From the NCBI GenBank assembly GCA_030141605.1, contig JAQGDQ010000064.1, forward strand, positions 171,618 through 235,617: a stretch of 64,000 nucleotides of DNA. The letters are read 5' to 3'. Every line of letters begins with the position of its first letter. The first letter of the stretch is position 1. The notes beneath the pieces are model-generated. The model saw only the letters and a program-made list of their open reading frames with translations. It had not been told where the DNA came from and made no database searches. Positions 46,423 to 59,213 of this stretch are shown here, piece by piece. This DNA is from Tubiluchus corallicola. Lineage: Eukaryota; Priapulida; Priapulimorpha; Priapulimorphida; Tubiluchidae. The translations under genes were made by a program, and so were the position numbers.

Positions 46423-49400
46423 ATTAAGTAATTTATATTTTTTCTTAGTTAGTGAAATGTGTGCTCAGATTATTTTTCGAAACTTTCTCCAATGTTATTT
46501 AATCTTGTTTAAACGAGTTACCGTTAAAATATCTGCGCCTAACGATTATTGTGGGAGTTTAAATTTTCAAGTTTTATACAGCTTTGTGTGCTACAAACTC
46601 TGTGTGCAATAAGACAACACATATATGTGTGATACAAAATTTCAAGACGAATTTTTTTAGCTTTATGCAATAGTAGTATTCTTGTGCTTTAATAATTGAG
46701 TTAACTATATTCACTATAGTCACATTTCTGTAGTTGCTATCTACCATTTCGTGCAAGTAATAAGACACGCAGTATATTTATAAATTTGTTTTTTTTGCAT
46801 TTTAGGTTGATTTGATAAACTACTATTTTAACATGTTTCTTACACGCTTCTGTATCGCGTCAGCCAACAGTCACTTCCAAATCATCTGTTTATTTTTTAT
46901 TATTAAATTTTATTAGTACATTTATAGCTAAAAGCGAGACTGTACTGATGACATTTGACCGAGGTCTAGGTTATACGCTGTTAACGAACTTCACCGCTAC
47001 GTATTAACTCTGACCGGAAAGCACGTGCATACTGGCTTCATTAGTAGAATTTGTATGTTTCCTGAACAGTGTGACTCGCATACAGCAGCGCCATCTGTCG
47101 TTAAATATTTAAAACTTCTAAAACAAACCTCTTCAGAAGACACATTTTGAGAAGATTAAAAACAATTAGTTAAGTTATACATGAAGTCTCACATAATCGG
47201 TGGATACAAATGTAAGTTGAACTATCTTGATTGTGTGTTTGTGTGATCCATTTATAAAGATTTTTTAATTAAAACGCTTTGGAAGCTGGTGCGCACTTGC
47301 AGCTGAGGCATATAGGTACTCTGCTGAAGTAGTGTTTGCACTTCCACCTGCTGGCAGCTTTTCTAAACTTACATTACAAATTTAGTGAAATCATAGGAAG
47401 ATTTTACTGATGATTTTCTCCTAATTTGACTAATTTAAGCTAAACGTCAACATTTACTTACTAATTTTTACTATTTTATATAATTTTAATGTAGCCTGGT
47501 AAACCTCGGTAAACCTTCTGGGTAGCCTGTTAATACAGAAATGTTATTAAAGAATTGAAATTTATCTTAAACTGAATTAATCAACAAAGAAATGCCTAAA
47601 AATCTGCTGTGAGCGCTGCCCGTAATTAAATTGATATAAAACTCATTTATCCTCGCATTGCGTAATCTCAATAGCAAATCTGACAACTTCTGTCCGGAAA
47701 AAATCTGTCTCGACAGTGTGCGGAGACAATGGATAAAGCGCGCATTCAAATGTAGGCAAACCGCAATAGCCGCAACAAAAATGGACGAAAAAAGTCTGTC
47801 TGTGCAGACAAGGGTCACTGGACATGCACACTTAAACTGCAGATACCGTTTGTATGTATCAGGTTAGAATTATTTCTTCTAACGAAATTTATAGCCCATA
47901 GGTAATTATAGTTGGATTAGAGTTTGGATCTGGCCTCAAACAACCACCTTTTTCATTGAAATTAATATCCTTCTAAATATCCGGCGAAATTATGTTGTTA
48001 TCGATTAGTGGTACCTTTGTATTTGAGCAGCAAGTATAAAATTAGTCATAAAGATTGTAATTGTGCATGAAGTGCAAAAAAGCCGTAATAATTTCTTTAT
48101 CACTGAGTTATAAATGTAAAGTTAGAAACGTTCAAGAGTTTAATATTTTTTTTGACAGCACGGTCATATTTGGTACAACAGTGGAGTTTTGCAAGAAAGC
48201 AACATTTAGGCTAATCTGCCAAAATTGTAACCTTTAAGCTCCAGGTTTATTGTTGTGTTGTTTCATTTTGAAAAGCAGAATATTGTGCAGTACAGTATCA
48301 ATAACTTGAATTCAATTTATCCCATGTCAAGGCACTTTGTTTTCAATACTTTTTGTCGTGTGCTCTTTTACGGTGAAGCCGGTTCTGTGCTGACACAATG
48401 TACACGTGGTGCCACCTGTTATTGACAAGCTGAACTTTTAATGACAATGTCTACTAATTTCTTTTATCGTAACAAGTCTGTTAATACCTTCGTTGAAATT
48501 TCTTATTGCCGAAAAAGATTTTTTCCTGGAAATGGAAAGCTGCCACACGTACCACAATTGGGCTGAGCGAATTTACCATGTGAAATAGACTCGTACGTTG
48601 TAAACTATTACGTATTCAGGCGAGGTTCACCAGCTCACTTACCACGAAGACCGCTTAACCAGTTGTGAGGTTCCAAAAATTTGTTTCTTATATAGCTTAG
48701 AAACACCAAATGTTTGTTTAAAACTGTTTAGCTTCTGTGAGAAGAAAACAAACATTGCAAAATTTGAACTTGTAAAAGCTTTCGATCGCACACTGTAGTG
48801 GCTCAAACTGTGTGCGTGTGGCAAAAGGATTTACACCCTGGGAAACAATTATCCAGGCAGCTTTGACCATGCAGCTTCCAACACATGGCGGTGTGCCGCA
48901 CCCCATTATTTAGTTATTTTTCTTAGAAAGTTTTTGAAGGGCTAAAATTAGACATTACGGTCGTTTTTCTGCACAAAATTCTGTATGTCAAGGCTAATTG
49001 GAAGGCAACAGCTGTGAAACCGCAAAAACACAATGGTTAATTCATTTTCGACGTTAGTATAGTTAACAGAACTCCGTTTGTCATTTGCATGAATCTTTGC
49101 AGGTTACAAGTTGGCCTTACAACAACGCATGCATTTGCCCCTGTATCAACAACTATCTTGTTTGCCGTATATCTGTCTACTTCGTATCTGCGATCTATGA
49201 TCACGGTTCTACCTCAAGTTCCGTTTGCTCCAAAAACGCTATAGTTGGGAGGAAAGATTTACGTTTTGTTTTTTAGCTTAAGCGTCGGGCTTAGCAGTGT
49301 TGAATGAAAGAGGGGGTTACGCCAGAGCATGTAAGTTCCTCCTCTAGTCAGACCGTCAAGTCCTCCGTCAGATTTGATTATTTAAAAACTTTAAACGCAT

Positions 49401-51336
49401 CAATAAATTAAGATTGTCCTTCAAAGCAGTATGGCACTGATCAAACAAAAACGTAAATTATGTAAAGCAATTTTTGTACAGATGGCGAAGCCTTCACTAA
49501 AACACTGATTATTATAAAACTGTAAACGCCTCTTCAGCACTGAGGAAGCCGTTTTGCCGCGGTGCGTTTATTCATCCAAATCAATGTGTTAATTTTTAAA
49601 AAAAATAAATAAATTTGAAAAGAGCCTACTTAAGTATTCGTGTGAATGTATGCGCGTATGAATGAATGCGGTTTGTGACGCACTGCCTAGTTTACGCAAC
49701 AGCCTGCAGTTCAAAGGGAATGTGTAATTTTGACTAGCACGCCTCAAGCAGTAATAAACTAAATTATTTGCAGAACTAACACACCAGACCAACGAAAGTC
49801 TCTATAAATAACCCAAAACACTGGAAAAATTGACCAATGACGAACAAATTACTGCCTTTAAACTTTGCAAAAAAGAAAGAGGCGGAGAAATATAGTGATT
49901 TGTAGCATTTCTTCTCCCAGTTAAAACAGTATTGCAAATTATTTACAATTATTGCTTTCCAGATTTTCACAAGAAACAGCTGTACATACAGCATGCAAAC
50001 AGAAAAGATGTTGCAGAGCAACTGTAAAAACAAAAACAAAACAGGCCAAAAGCAAAGATGAAATCAAAACTAACCCCCATGCAAACGGAATGCAAATCTG
50101 TTCACGAAAAATCAAATTAACTTTTCTAGCGATTTATTGCACTCTGCGTGAGGAGATTATTTGAAAGTGCGAATAGATCTGTAAACTGCGGAATGGAACT
50201 TTTCGGGTTTACGCTTCTCTATAAAAAATTTATGGGTTTCGCAGTTTTCTGCTATTCTCCAAGCTTTTTATAGAATGTGCAAAATTCACTGATAGATCTC
50301 AAGCACTCCCAACCTGCAATGATGTATAGTATGGAATAACTACTTTGAGGAGCATTTTTTCTACAAGATTATCAATAAGTACAAACGTTATGACGTATTA
50401 TTATTACTTATGTGATTTTTATGTTGCAAAATAAAAGAAACTGCTGAAGAGACGATTAATTAAAAAAACTTACCTTTTATTATAATGCATCATTTTATTA
50501 TAACGACAAAAATTAACTTCTACATTATTACCAATTCGGCAACTACTTTTTACTTAGATTAGCAAAATTATTGCTGCGTGAAAAGATATTAAATGGCAGG
50601 TTTGCAACATGGAAAAGATTAGCAGCAAGTTAAGCATAAAAATAGTGCGACAATTTCTAGCCTAAATTTGTTATTAAATACACCTAATTATAAAACAAAG
50701 CAAAACTATTAATTCGTGTTAAGTATTAACATCCTGATACATTTCTACAATTTAGCAATCTCTGTAGGCTACAAATAAATATAGGCCTATTAATGAGAAT
50801 TGGGAAGTTAGTTGAAAATTAATTGAAAAAATAGTCCGTTTGTTTATGGAGTGTTAGCTAATGCTTTTCATGTTGAACATATTTGGTTGATTGTCGACCT
50901 GGGTAACTTGGACATACGTTTGGTTGCTTTGTTAGTAGGTTGGTCATTCAGTCACCTGACGACGTTAGTTTGCTGCGTGGCAGTCTAGTTAGTGCCCTTG
51001 TGCACTACTTCACCTGAATGCTTAAAGCCTGTTTACCACCTGCTTATACTTTAATCTATTGCAAAAATTTGGCGATATTTTTAGTTAATGGAGTTGATGC
51101 CATTTTTTGTTATTTTCTAACTCACCCTTCAACTCTCCAAATCAATACTGGTACTGGCTAACTTATGCAGTCAAATACATCCGTTACTAATTCACGCATA
51201 CACGAAGAATTACTGCGCTCTTTGAAAGATTGTCAGAATTGATCATGTAGATTTAGTCCATCATCTTTGAGAGTTATTGAAACGAAAAATCAGTCTGAGT
51301 AAATTTGTTCACATTGATTGCTGCATGAACGTAGAG
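46423..51336. other. Long non-coding stretch, nothing firmly recognised
   Basis: A GC-richer patch at 48795-48905 (minus frame MGCGTPPCVGSCMVKAAW...) and another at 49100-49260 are open in more than one frame. No domain or consistent splice pair could be supported. No transposon ends seen. Confidence 0.4.
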
Positions 51337-51567
51337 TTAAGGCCCGTGTCACACAGAGAAAGGCGTAAGGAGCAAGCCATAATCCATAATCCAAAAGTCA
51401 AAGGTGTCTTCCATAAGACGTATGTCATAATCAGCGGTATGGTCCTTACTCTTTGTAAATAGTAAAGCGTTTTGCAATGCATGTATCTAATTGCAGCACT
51501 ATCAGTGAAAAGTCTTGCTTACAAAGTGCCTTTTTAATGTTTATGAGATAATTTTCTTATGAGTTCT

Positions 51568-51601
<34 letters not shown>

Positions 51602-51902
51602 GAATTGTGCATTGTAAACACGATAAACATGCTCATTACGGCGTTAACAGTGTCCCAAAACGCTTTAACGCAAAAACATTAATGGCCAAATTCATTTTGT
51701 AATAAGGTGCCTTATCCACCGCTCAAAGCAACATGAGAGGAGCCTACCGCGACTTACGGTAGGCAAACCGCAGTAAAAGGAAGATGGCAAATGGATTATC
51801 CGTGTGATAGGGACCATTACTTAGCATACGTTCATTTTTCATGAGGCGGCTTTTTCTCCTCACGGTTTACGCCGTACGAATTGTGTGTGAGACGGGTCTA
51901 AA
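51337..51902. mobile_element. MITE-like element with terminal inverted repeats (about 566 bp)
   Basis: The left end TTAAGGCCCGTGTCACACA and the right end, inverted, TTTAGACCCGTCTCACACA match at about 15 of 19 positions. Subterminal GGCGTAAGGAGC and inverted GGCGTAAACCGTGAGGAG also correspond. Within it lie a short perfect hairpin (GCCTACCG...CGGTAGGC, near 51736-51758) and a (TA)n tract at about 51570-51597. No coding capacity. The TTA/TAA-like bases at the ends hint at a Harbinger-type target, but the two sides are not identical. Confidence 0.55.
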
Positions 51903-53595
51903 GCAAATATGTTCCTATTTGCTACACGGAGATAACTACTTGTTATTTGTTACGGAGGTAAATTTAAAACTTGCACCATGTTAGTTACAAAATTATAAAT
52001 GTGTCATTGTCTGCCATAAGAAACGGGTTATAGCTTCTTCGTAAATAGCTACAATTATTAGTCCGTGGCGTTTTTCTTTTACTTTGCATTCAGCCTACCG
52101 GCTCTTCCTTGCAACCCTGTTGGATCACAAAGCCTTGACTTTGTCTCCCCCCCCCCAAAAAAAATTAACACGTTATACGGTGTTAACTCCGTGAAAGTTT
52201 GCGAACAAGGTTGCTGCTCCACGCATCTTGAGGGGTTCCTACTTGAGAAAGTGGTGTAAGAGACTAATTTGTTCAAATGCAATATTCAACGCCAAGTTAG
52301 TTACTTTGAAAAAACCTATTACAGGAACAGTATATATCATCGTAAATTACTAGCATAAGGCAAGTTTTAAATCAGTAGTTCCCAAATAGGTCTGTATTTG
52401 CTTTCGGTTAGGTTTGTTATTGCAATATTGTAGAAAGAGGTCTTAAGGTCTATAATTAGCATTTTTAATCTAGTAATTACCAAAAGGCTTACTGATGTCT
52501 TATCTTATATACGAGTAAGAATAGGCAGTTTGAACAAGTGGCTTAGCAATTGCTTGTGGCAAAGGGGCAAAGGGGCAAAAAACTTCCAGCACCCTGCCAT
52601 TTTAATGTTTTGATCATTTGTTTGTTGGATGAAGCCACAAATTGCGCACGTTTTTTTGCATCCCCGAGCCTCACTTTCTTTTTTCGACAGGATAAAGTTA
52701 AACGAATTCTTTCTAAGAATCACCCTGAGCATTTTATGTAGTACTGTACCAGAATAACTCTTCTATACGTTGGTCTAAGAAACTGCTCATAACACGAAAC
52801 ATTCAGCTCCAGCATTAAAACATGCAAAAATTATGAAAGATGCAGAACACTACAGTTTTTCGTCGCGGTTCACATATTTACACGTGCTATAATAACTAAT
52901 TATTATAATCTTAATGTCAATAATGATATTAATTAATCTATAATTTTATTTTGGGCTTGTAACACCAGTGCTATAATAATGCCTTTATCTGGCGCAACAT
53001 TTCTCTTGTTTAAAGTTGCACTACCTTCTGTTACTTCAGAATCAATCTGTTATTTCAGTTAATTTTACAAAATCATAACACCATCGTTTAAACAGTATTG
53101 CTGTGCATAACGTGCTGACATTGACGACAACAAATGATAAACGTTATAAGCTGATGACCGTTTAAACAGCATAAGATACTCATGCAAGTTTTTCATAAAT
53201 CTTATCTTCTACTGAGAAAGCTAATTCCGGTAAATCAACGCTCCCACCGCGCGCACACCCGCTGTCGAGCGGAAAACTTTTCAAGAAGCCATGCATGGCG
53301 TACAATGAAGCCAGTCGCTCTAGAGTGGTAATATCATTTGTGCTACTTCAATCACTATTTGCTGATCTCAGTTAGATGGCTGCCTTCAATATGTGTAATA
53401 ACCCAGCCCGGGGCCGCTGCCTTCTTAATTCTTCACATTGTGAACTGTGACAGTAAACTGAAGCCTTTTGTTGGAGCATGTGAAATTTGCTGATGATGTT
53501 GTTTGTCAGGTGTGATTACCACTAGGTTGGAAAGTGATCCAGAAAGCAAACCGTGTTCGCAAGCAGTTTGACAACACTTCTATATTTACCATTTT
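51903..53595. other. Non-coding DNA, nothing firmly recognised
   Basis: A C9A8-type homopolymer junction lies near 52148-52164. A GC-richer patch is at 53240-53480. A VKFADDVV-like peptide near 53485 has no flanking reverse transcriptase motifs and is not called. Confidence 0.4.
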
Positions 53596-53973
53596 CATAA
53601 AGGATTATAAACAGTGCTAAGTGAAATAGAGTTCGGAAGCATTATGTCATTATGCGCAACTAATAATTGTGGTTCAACTTAGTAAATACACATTAACGTA
53701 GATTAAAAGGGAGTTAACTTCGGCTAAAGTACTAGCATAAAATTGGATGTAGGCCGTAGTTCTTTTTGAGGATTTTGCTCTTCATAAGGGATTATAAGCC
53801 GTGCAAAGTGAAACAGAGTTCGCAAACATTATACATGTATCACTACGCGTAACAGATAATTCTGATGGGTTCAACTTCAGCAAATACACATTAACGAAGA
53901 TTAAAATCGAGTTAATTTCAGTTAAAGTACCAATATAAAATGGGTTATGGGCCGTAAGTTTTTTGCGTGTTTT
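53596..53973 (+). repeat. Tandem dimer, 187-bp unit
   Basis: Copy A starts at 53596 (CATAAAGGATTATAA) and copy B at 53783 (CATAAGGGATTATAA), a period of 187 bp. Shared blocks in order include CAGAGTTCG/TAGAGTTCG, GGTTCAACTT, AAATACACATTAACG, GAGTTAA, TTAAAGTAC/CTAAAGTAC and GGCCGTA. Identity is about 75% by eye. The unit length is in the nucleosomal range typical of satellite monomers. Confidence 0.85.
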
Positions 53974-56900
53974 GCACACAAAATCATTAGCGCCAATATA
54001 ATGTCATTTGTAAGCTGTCATAAAATGCATCTCGTCTTCATATGAAGAATCATCAATGTCAAATCACAATAGATCATACGCAGTAATTACCTAAAAGTGA
54101 GGTGTCGACTACACTGGTACGCGTGACTAAACATGTAAAGTACAAACGCATCCAAGGCTGTTATGGCGTATGCTCGGTAACGATGACTGATGTTTTATCA
54201 TTTCGCACATTAATTAATGCTAATCTTTCAATTAAAATTCAATGCAGGCTGTATATAGATGAAACATTATGCAGGTATCGGTTACAGCAATCTTGATAGA
54301 ACTTCCCTCTTGAATGACGTGTCACTGTATGCACTCTATAAGATTAAACCAAGTGCTAATCTAATGAAATTTGAATCATTGCATTCAAACTGACGGAAAT
54401 ATGAGAAAGCTTCTTGTTATAATAATGGACAAATAAAAAAATGCTATAACCATAAACTTGGTAAAAATGAGATAACATTTTCTGAATAAAGTATTAATAG
54501 GTAGATTTGGGCATAAAAAGTAAGAACTATTGAGCTCATTATGATAAATGCGTCATAACATCAGGTGTCCAAATATTGTTAAATAAAAAGGCGGGTAATT
54601 TTACAAGATAAAGTTGGCAGAACAATGATTTTGCTGAAACGAACGTGCTTGTGCTTTTAAATAACTATACATGATGAAAACATTACCAAATGCAGTGAAT
54701 CCAAGTTTTACAACACTAATCAGATGATATTTGACTCGCGTTTTGGTTATTTTTTTATTAGAACTCTTCGGCTTTCACAATTCAAGCCTTGAATAGCAAT
54801 AAAGAACTACACGAGAGAGATAATACTATCTATAATGAGCAGCAGAGTCAAAGAAGCGTTTCTTTGAATTCCCAAAGGTTCACAGAGAGACAGAACATTT
54901 CTGTCACGCACAAGTTTTTTCTTACTTTTGTGCAAGTCCCATGAAACCTTAACCGTGAAAGCTTTCGGTTAAAAATTAGCATTTTAATGAACAAATTAGG
55001 AATATATGACAGTGATAGTCTGTTTTGCTTTTGTTTAACAGAAACATTCCTTGCTTACAAAGACAATTTGTCATTCTCAAAAATTACTGGTTTCATCTGT
55101 TCTACACTCTGTTGTCTAAAATACATTGCAGCAAAGGATGAAATCGCGTAAGAGGCACGTTTTGGTTTCTAAAAGGTATTTCTTTCCGGTACAAGCTAAT
55201 GGTTAATGTTTCATGAAGCACTTGTTGACATGCTATGATTTACAACAGCCGTTTTCGCTGAAGCCAAAGCCAGTTGTATAATAAAATCCCTCTTGGCTTC
55301 CCGGTTGAGAATTAGGTCAACAAACACTAATGAATTGTCATCGGCCAACTAAGTGATTAATGTAAAAGTGTAATGTGTATAGGAAATCTGGTGTTTGCTC
55401 ATTAGAGTCATTTATACAGCAACTGCGTGCTAGGACTTTAGTATTAACCACCAGCATTTAGTAGACAATCAGCTATTTCAACAGTAAAACAGGTAAATCA
55501 GCAAATGATGAGTACAGAAGAGCATCTTTCAACTAAAAATAATAGTTATCCTCTTTATAGATGCACGAGAATCTTTCCCGTGAAGAAGGGCAATTTCATC
55601 GCTCCTTATCGATTCCAAGAAACTGTAATATACAGTTGTATCTGCTTCAGAATAAAAGTACTGCCGTGTCTGTGTGTAATGTGTATTTATATATCAGAAC
55701 TGCAGTAGTTTAACGTTGATACTAGAGCTGAAGGTTAAAATAACGTTGCATTCTGCGATCAACACAGGTGCTATTAAACTACAAGAGTTATTGTTCTACT
55801 GTTAATGTGGAAGCCAATAATCTTAGTGAAATTTTGGTAAACAACACTCCAGTGGGCGTTAGCGACTGAAAGTCAGCTATGGTTCCCGATCTTTCTCAAA
55901 ACTGATCCATAATGGTATCAGTGATATAGCAAGCCTACGCCATGTTGATTTGATACTGATGCCTGTGGCTATAGGGTAATACTGCTGATGTTTTTCGTTA
56001 CGACTATGAATCTGATTACAGTTTCGGAAACCCGGCTGCTGCTGTATTCTTGTAATTCAGAGCTTCTAGGTTCAAAGTGTATTTGAAGATGTTAGCTTGG
56101 TTTACAAGACGCGTGTTACGTCATGAAGAAGCTGAGTCTCCAAGGTAGGCATAATAAAGACATATGGCTAGTACTACCTTTAAAGCTTGTGTACCAGTAG
56201 TTAAAGGCCTATGTAAACTACAGACATTGAAGTTTTTTAACGTATTATTATGTTTACACAAATGGTATATAGTTATTATTAAACAGAAAAGTTCACTTTA
56301 GATGTGATTAATAATTAAAAAGCCTATAATTCTTAAAATATATTTTTGGTTCATTAAGGCATCATTGGAAATGAAATGGACAGTTACTTAGACAGTTACT
56401 GGCTTCAGCTCTAAACGAGACATTTAATTTTGAGTTGTGCTGCCAAAAACTACATGTTATTATGCAGGGCCTGCCAAAAATGTCTGACAGAAAAATTGTT
56501 CCGTGAAACTCAATTTTACTTCTGTTCAATATTTTTATACAAAATAAATATTAGCAACAGTTCCATAATTTTGCGTTAAATATTTGGAGAGCTATGGAGT
56601 TGTTTCCACAAGTGGCATACATTATAGTCCGTGTTAAGTCTTGATTGCATTAGTTTAACAATCTGAGACACTACTGCCACAACTACCAACAAATGTCTGT
56701 AAAAAATCTTCAAAGAGTAATGTATCACCGTTATATTTTCCTAAACTAGACAGTTAATATATTGCTCACATGTTTTCTCTCCGATGTGGTTGGTTTTCTA
56801 ATTACACAATAACAAAGTTGCGTAAAAGACTGCATATGCGTTACGTATGGGTTGTGCGTTACCCACCTGCTGAATAGCTGCGTATAAAAATCAATAAAAA

Positions 56901-57694
56901 ATAGCTGCAAAAAAAATAACGCATTTCGCAGGTCTGATAAGCGGGTGCATTGGAAACAATATAAATCGATTTTATCTATTCCGCATCCGCATAACGCAGA
57001 CGCATTCCGTATACCAGGTAAACGCCACTTTACCGTTCGCTATTTACATGCACGGTTTAGCCAGGGACTGTGCGCATTTTTTAAGGGGCCTTAAATGTTT
57101 ATTCGTCATTTGTTTTGGCTACGCGAGCATTTGTCTGCCTTCTCGGCTCTAATTTATGCAACTTTTAAAACAACTTTATATCTAACGTAATATTTTTGCG
57201 AATAGATTTGTTTAGTGTATTACGCTGTCAGTTTGGCTTAATTCATTTAGGCAGACCATGTATATATATAGGCAGTTGCTGTACCACTGCAGTTTTATGG
57301 GTTATAACGATTCTTAGATTTATAATGAATTAGTCATTATGACCATTACATGAATTCGTATAAAGATAGATCAATATAGCAGGCTCAGTCTATTGTAGAC
57401 CTCCGTGTGTGGTCCATTAAGTTAGAGAGCTTTAGTTGGAGGTTGTTCGTGAGGGCTGCACTTCTTTTAAGTTTTTTTGCTGATTCTCTTCGTATATATC
57501 ATGTTTCAGTAAAGCAGCAGAGGTGAAGAGCTTTTTAAGTCCGTCTTGGAAGGTTGTACCTAGTCAGTCACTCTTTGTGTGTTGTTAGTTCTATTCTTCG
57601 TTCTAAATGCGCTAAGGCCTTAATGTGGGAGATTTAGAACTAATCGCCCTCCGTTGCTAAATCTTCTAAAAATGCTGTTTCTGGTTCTAAAAAT
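53974..57694. other. Long non-coding stretch, nothing firmly recognised
   Basis: GC-richer patches at 56820-57060 contain repeated GCGT/ACGC words but no clear repeat unit. No domain, splice pair or transposon end could be supported. Confidence 0.4.
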
Positions 57695-57985
57695 CTAATA
57701 ATAATAATAACAACAATAATAATAATAATCTTTATTTAAAGTCGGCTTTTTAGATGAATAAACAATTAACGTAAGCTCACGAGCTTTTCGCCGACTGTAA
57801 ATAACCATTCTACAACAGAAACTTTTATTACCCCGTGTTACCGTAAATACCACGCACCAGGCAGGACTACAGCAGGTGTCATTTTTAAAGTCTTTGGTAT
57901 GACCCGGTCGCAGTGTCGGACTCACGATCTCCCAGACAGAAAGCGGACTAGACTATACCGTCTGGTGCATCTGGACCTCAAATGC
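57695..57985 (-). mobile_element. Probable tRNA-derived SINE with LINE-type tail
   Basis: Read on the minus strand, the left part (57985 to about 57900) contains a tRNA-like head. On the plus strand it appears as TGTCGGACTCACGATCTCCC then AGACAGAAAGCGGAC, in the place and spacing of a reversed T-arm and anticodon arm. The element ends with TTTAAATAAAGATTATTATT and a (TTA)n(TTG)n tail at 57695-57733. AAATAAAG plus (ATT)n is the same tail style as neighbouring LINE ends, as expected for a SINE mobilised by a partner LINE. The head is decayed and target duplications were not found. Confidence 0.45.
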
Positions 57986-58624
57986 TGGGCAGCATGGACA
58001 ACAATATATAGGTTTCTAATAAAGTAGAGAAATCTGGTAAACAAGTAATATATCTGGCAGTTTTTCTGCTATTGGATAAACCTGGGCCTGTAGCTGCTGT
58101 AAACGATTGTAACAGTCTTGTAGCCAACTTTAGTTTTACCGTTTCCAGTTACATCTACAAAGTGGAACAGATGCCGTGACTTAGTGGCTTCTGCATTGTT
58201 TAATTACACAGCTTACAACAGTAGCAGCATGGTACCATCATAAAACTAATGTGTCAAAATCCGAGACCATGAGTTACAAGTGTTTAGCGTCTGGCAAGCT
58301 GCACAGCCAAATTCCTTTAACAGACGTTTAGCTATTTTTCAGCTTTATAGCAGCTTGTCGGCAGTTTGGAAAACTTGTGATATCACATCGACCACAAATC
58401 CTACATGTTAAGTTTACAGTCTATGTTTTGAGAGCTGCACTTTTAAACAGTTGGCTCTTTTTGAATGCTATATTTTTGAACAATCACGTAACTATAATTT
58501 CTGTAATCGCTGTACGAATTAATTAGCTCTTCTTGCCATATCTAATACTTGTACCCATAATGGCCACGGCCGGCCATTGAAAGTGAATGGTTTAGTACCA
58601 GTACTGATGACCAAAGAATCTGCA
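57986..58624. other. Non-coding DNA, nothing recognised
   Basis: No supported feature between the SINE-like and LINE-like elements. Confidence 0.45.
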
Positions 58625-58629
58625 CCACG

Positions 58630-59010
58630 AGAATTGACTGTATTTAAGATAAGATAAGAATAAGATAAGAAAATATTTATTCAGGATAACTTGATTGAGC
58701 AAAGCTCGTTTACAACAAGGCACGATTGGTACACAGTTTACCAAAAAACGTATATTTTGAACAACAACAACAAAACATGTCAAATTTAGAAGCAGCTCAA
58801 AAAGACGAAATTTAAAAAGCGCAATACAATTAATTAGAATAACACTCTTTAAAAAGCTTTAAGGTGACCTTTAAACAAGTTAATACTGCTACTGCTCCTT
58901 AAATCAGTTGACAAAGAATTCCATACTTTAGCCATAAAAAATAGAATTTAATATTTATGGGAAAATGAATTAATAATTCAGATTTCGGATGAAAAAAGCT
59001 AGATGCTGTT
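58630..59010 (-). pseudogene. LINE C-terminal remnant with 3' UTR and (TCTTA)n tail
   Basis: On the minus strand from about 58935 to 58849 the frame reads MAKVWNSLSTDLRSSSSINL then FKGHLKAF and TAA. This is the well-known C-terminal signature of CR1/L2-like LINE proteins (AxLWNSLPxDLRxxxSLxxFKxxLKxxLF). Upstream (58940-59010) weaker SSEI...SF text with stops fits the preceding region. After the stop comes a short 3' UTR with CCTGAATAAATATTTTCTTA, and a (TCTTA)n tail reaches 58638. Only the extreme 3' end is present, as in most LINE copies, and it is frame-damaged. Confidence 0.8.
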
Positions 59011-59039
59011 CAAGCTAGATGATGATGAGTAAAAACATA

Positions 59040-59062
59040 TTATTATTATTATTATTATTATT

Positions 59063-59116
<54 letters not shown>

Positions 59117-59171
59117 ATGAATTTTATTCGCAACTAAAATCGATACAGCGCATGTACGATGATGATGGTAG

Positions 59172-59180
<9 letters not shown>
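59040..59180 (-). mobile_element. Retroelement 3' end with (CAA)16(TAA)8 tail
   Basis: On the plus strand 59040-59114 is (TTA)8(TTG)16(TTA). On the minus strand GTTGCGAATAAAATTCATAA runs straight into this as (CAA)16(TAA)8, giving an AATAAA-plus-simple-tail 3' end like the others nearby. The array itself is certain. Its origin as a retroelement tail is inferred. A (TA)n tract follows at 59176-59208. Confidence 0.5.

Positions 59181-59208
<28 letters not shown>
59176..59208 (+). repeat. (TA)n microsatellite
   Basis: About 33 bp of pure TA dinucleotides. Confidence 0.95.

Positions 59209-59213
<5 letters not shown>

Noticed and set aside
48795-48905. GC-rich patch with frames such as GFTPWETIIQAALTMQLPTH
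   Set aside because: Open in more than one frame on both strands, with no clear splice pair and no recognised family.
53460-53600. Peptide with FADDVV near 53485
   Set aside because: The FADD word alone is not enough. The flanks lack the conserved NGVRQG and post-catalytic motifs.
57900-57985. A functional tRNA gene
   Set aside because: Only parts of the T-arm and anticodon-arm layout remain. The acceptor and D stems do not pair, and an AT-rich body and tail follow, so a SINE relic is more likely.
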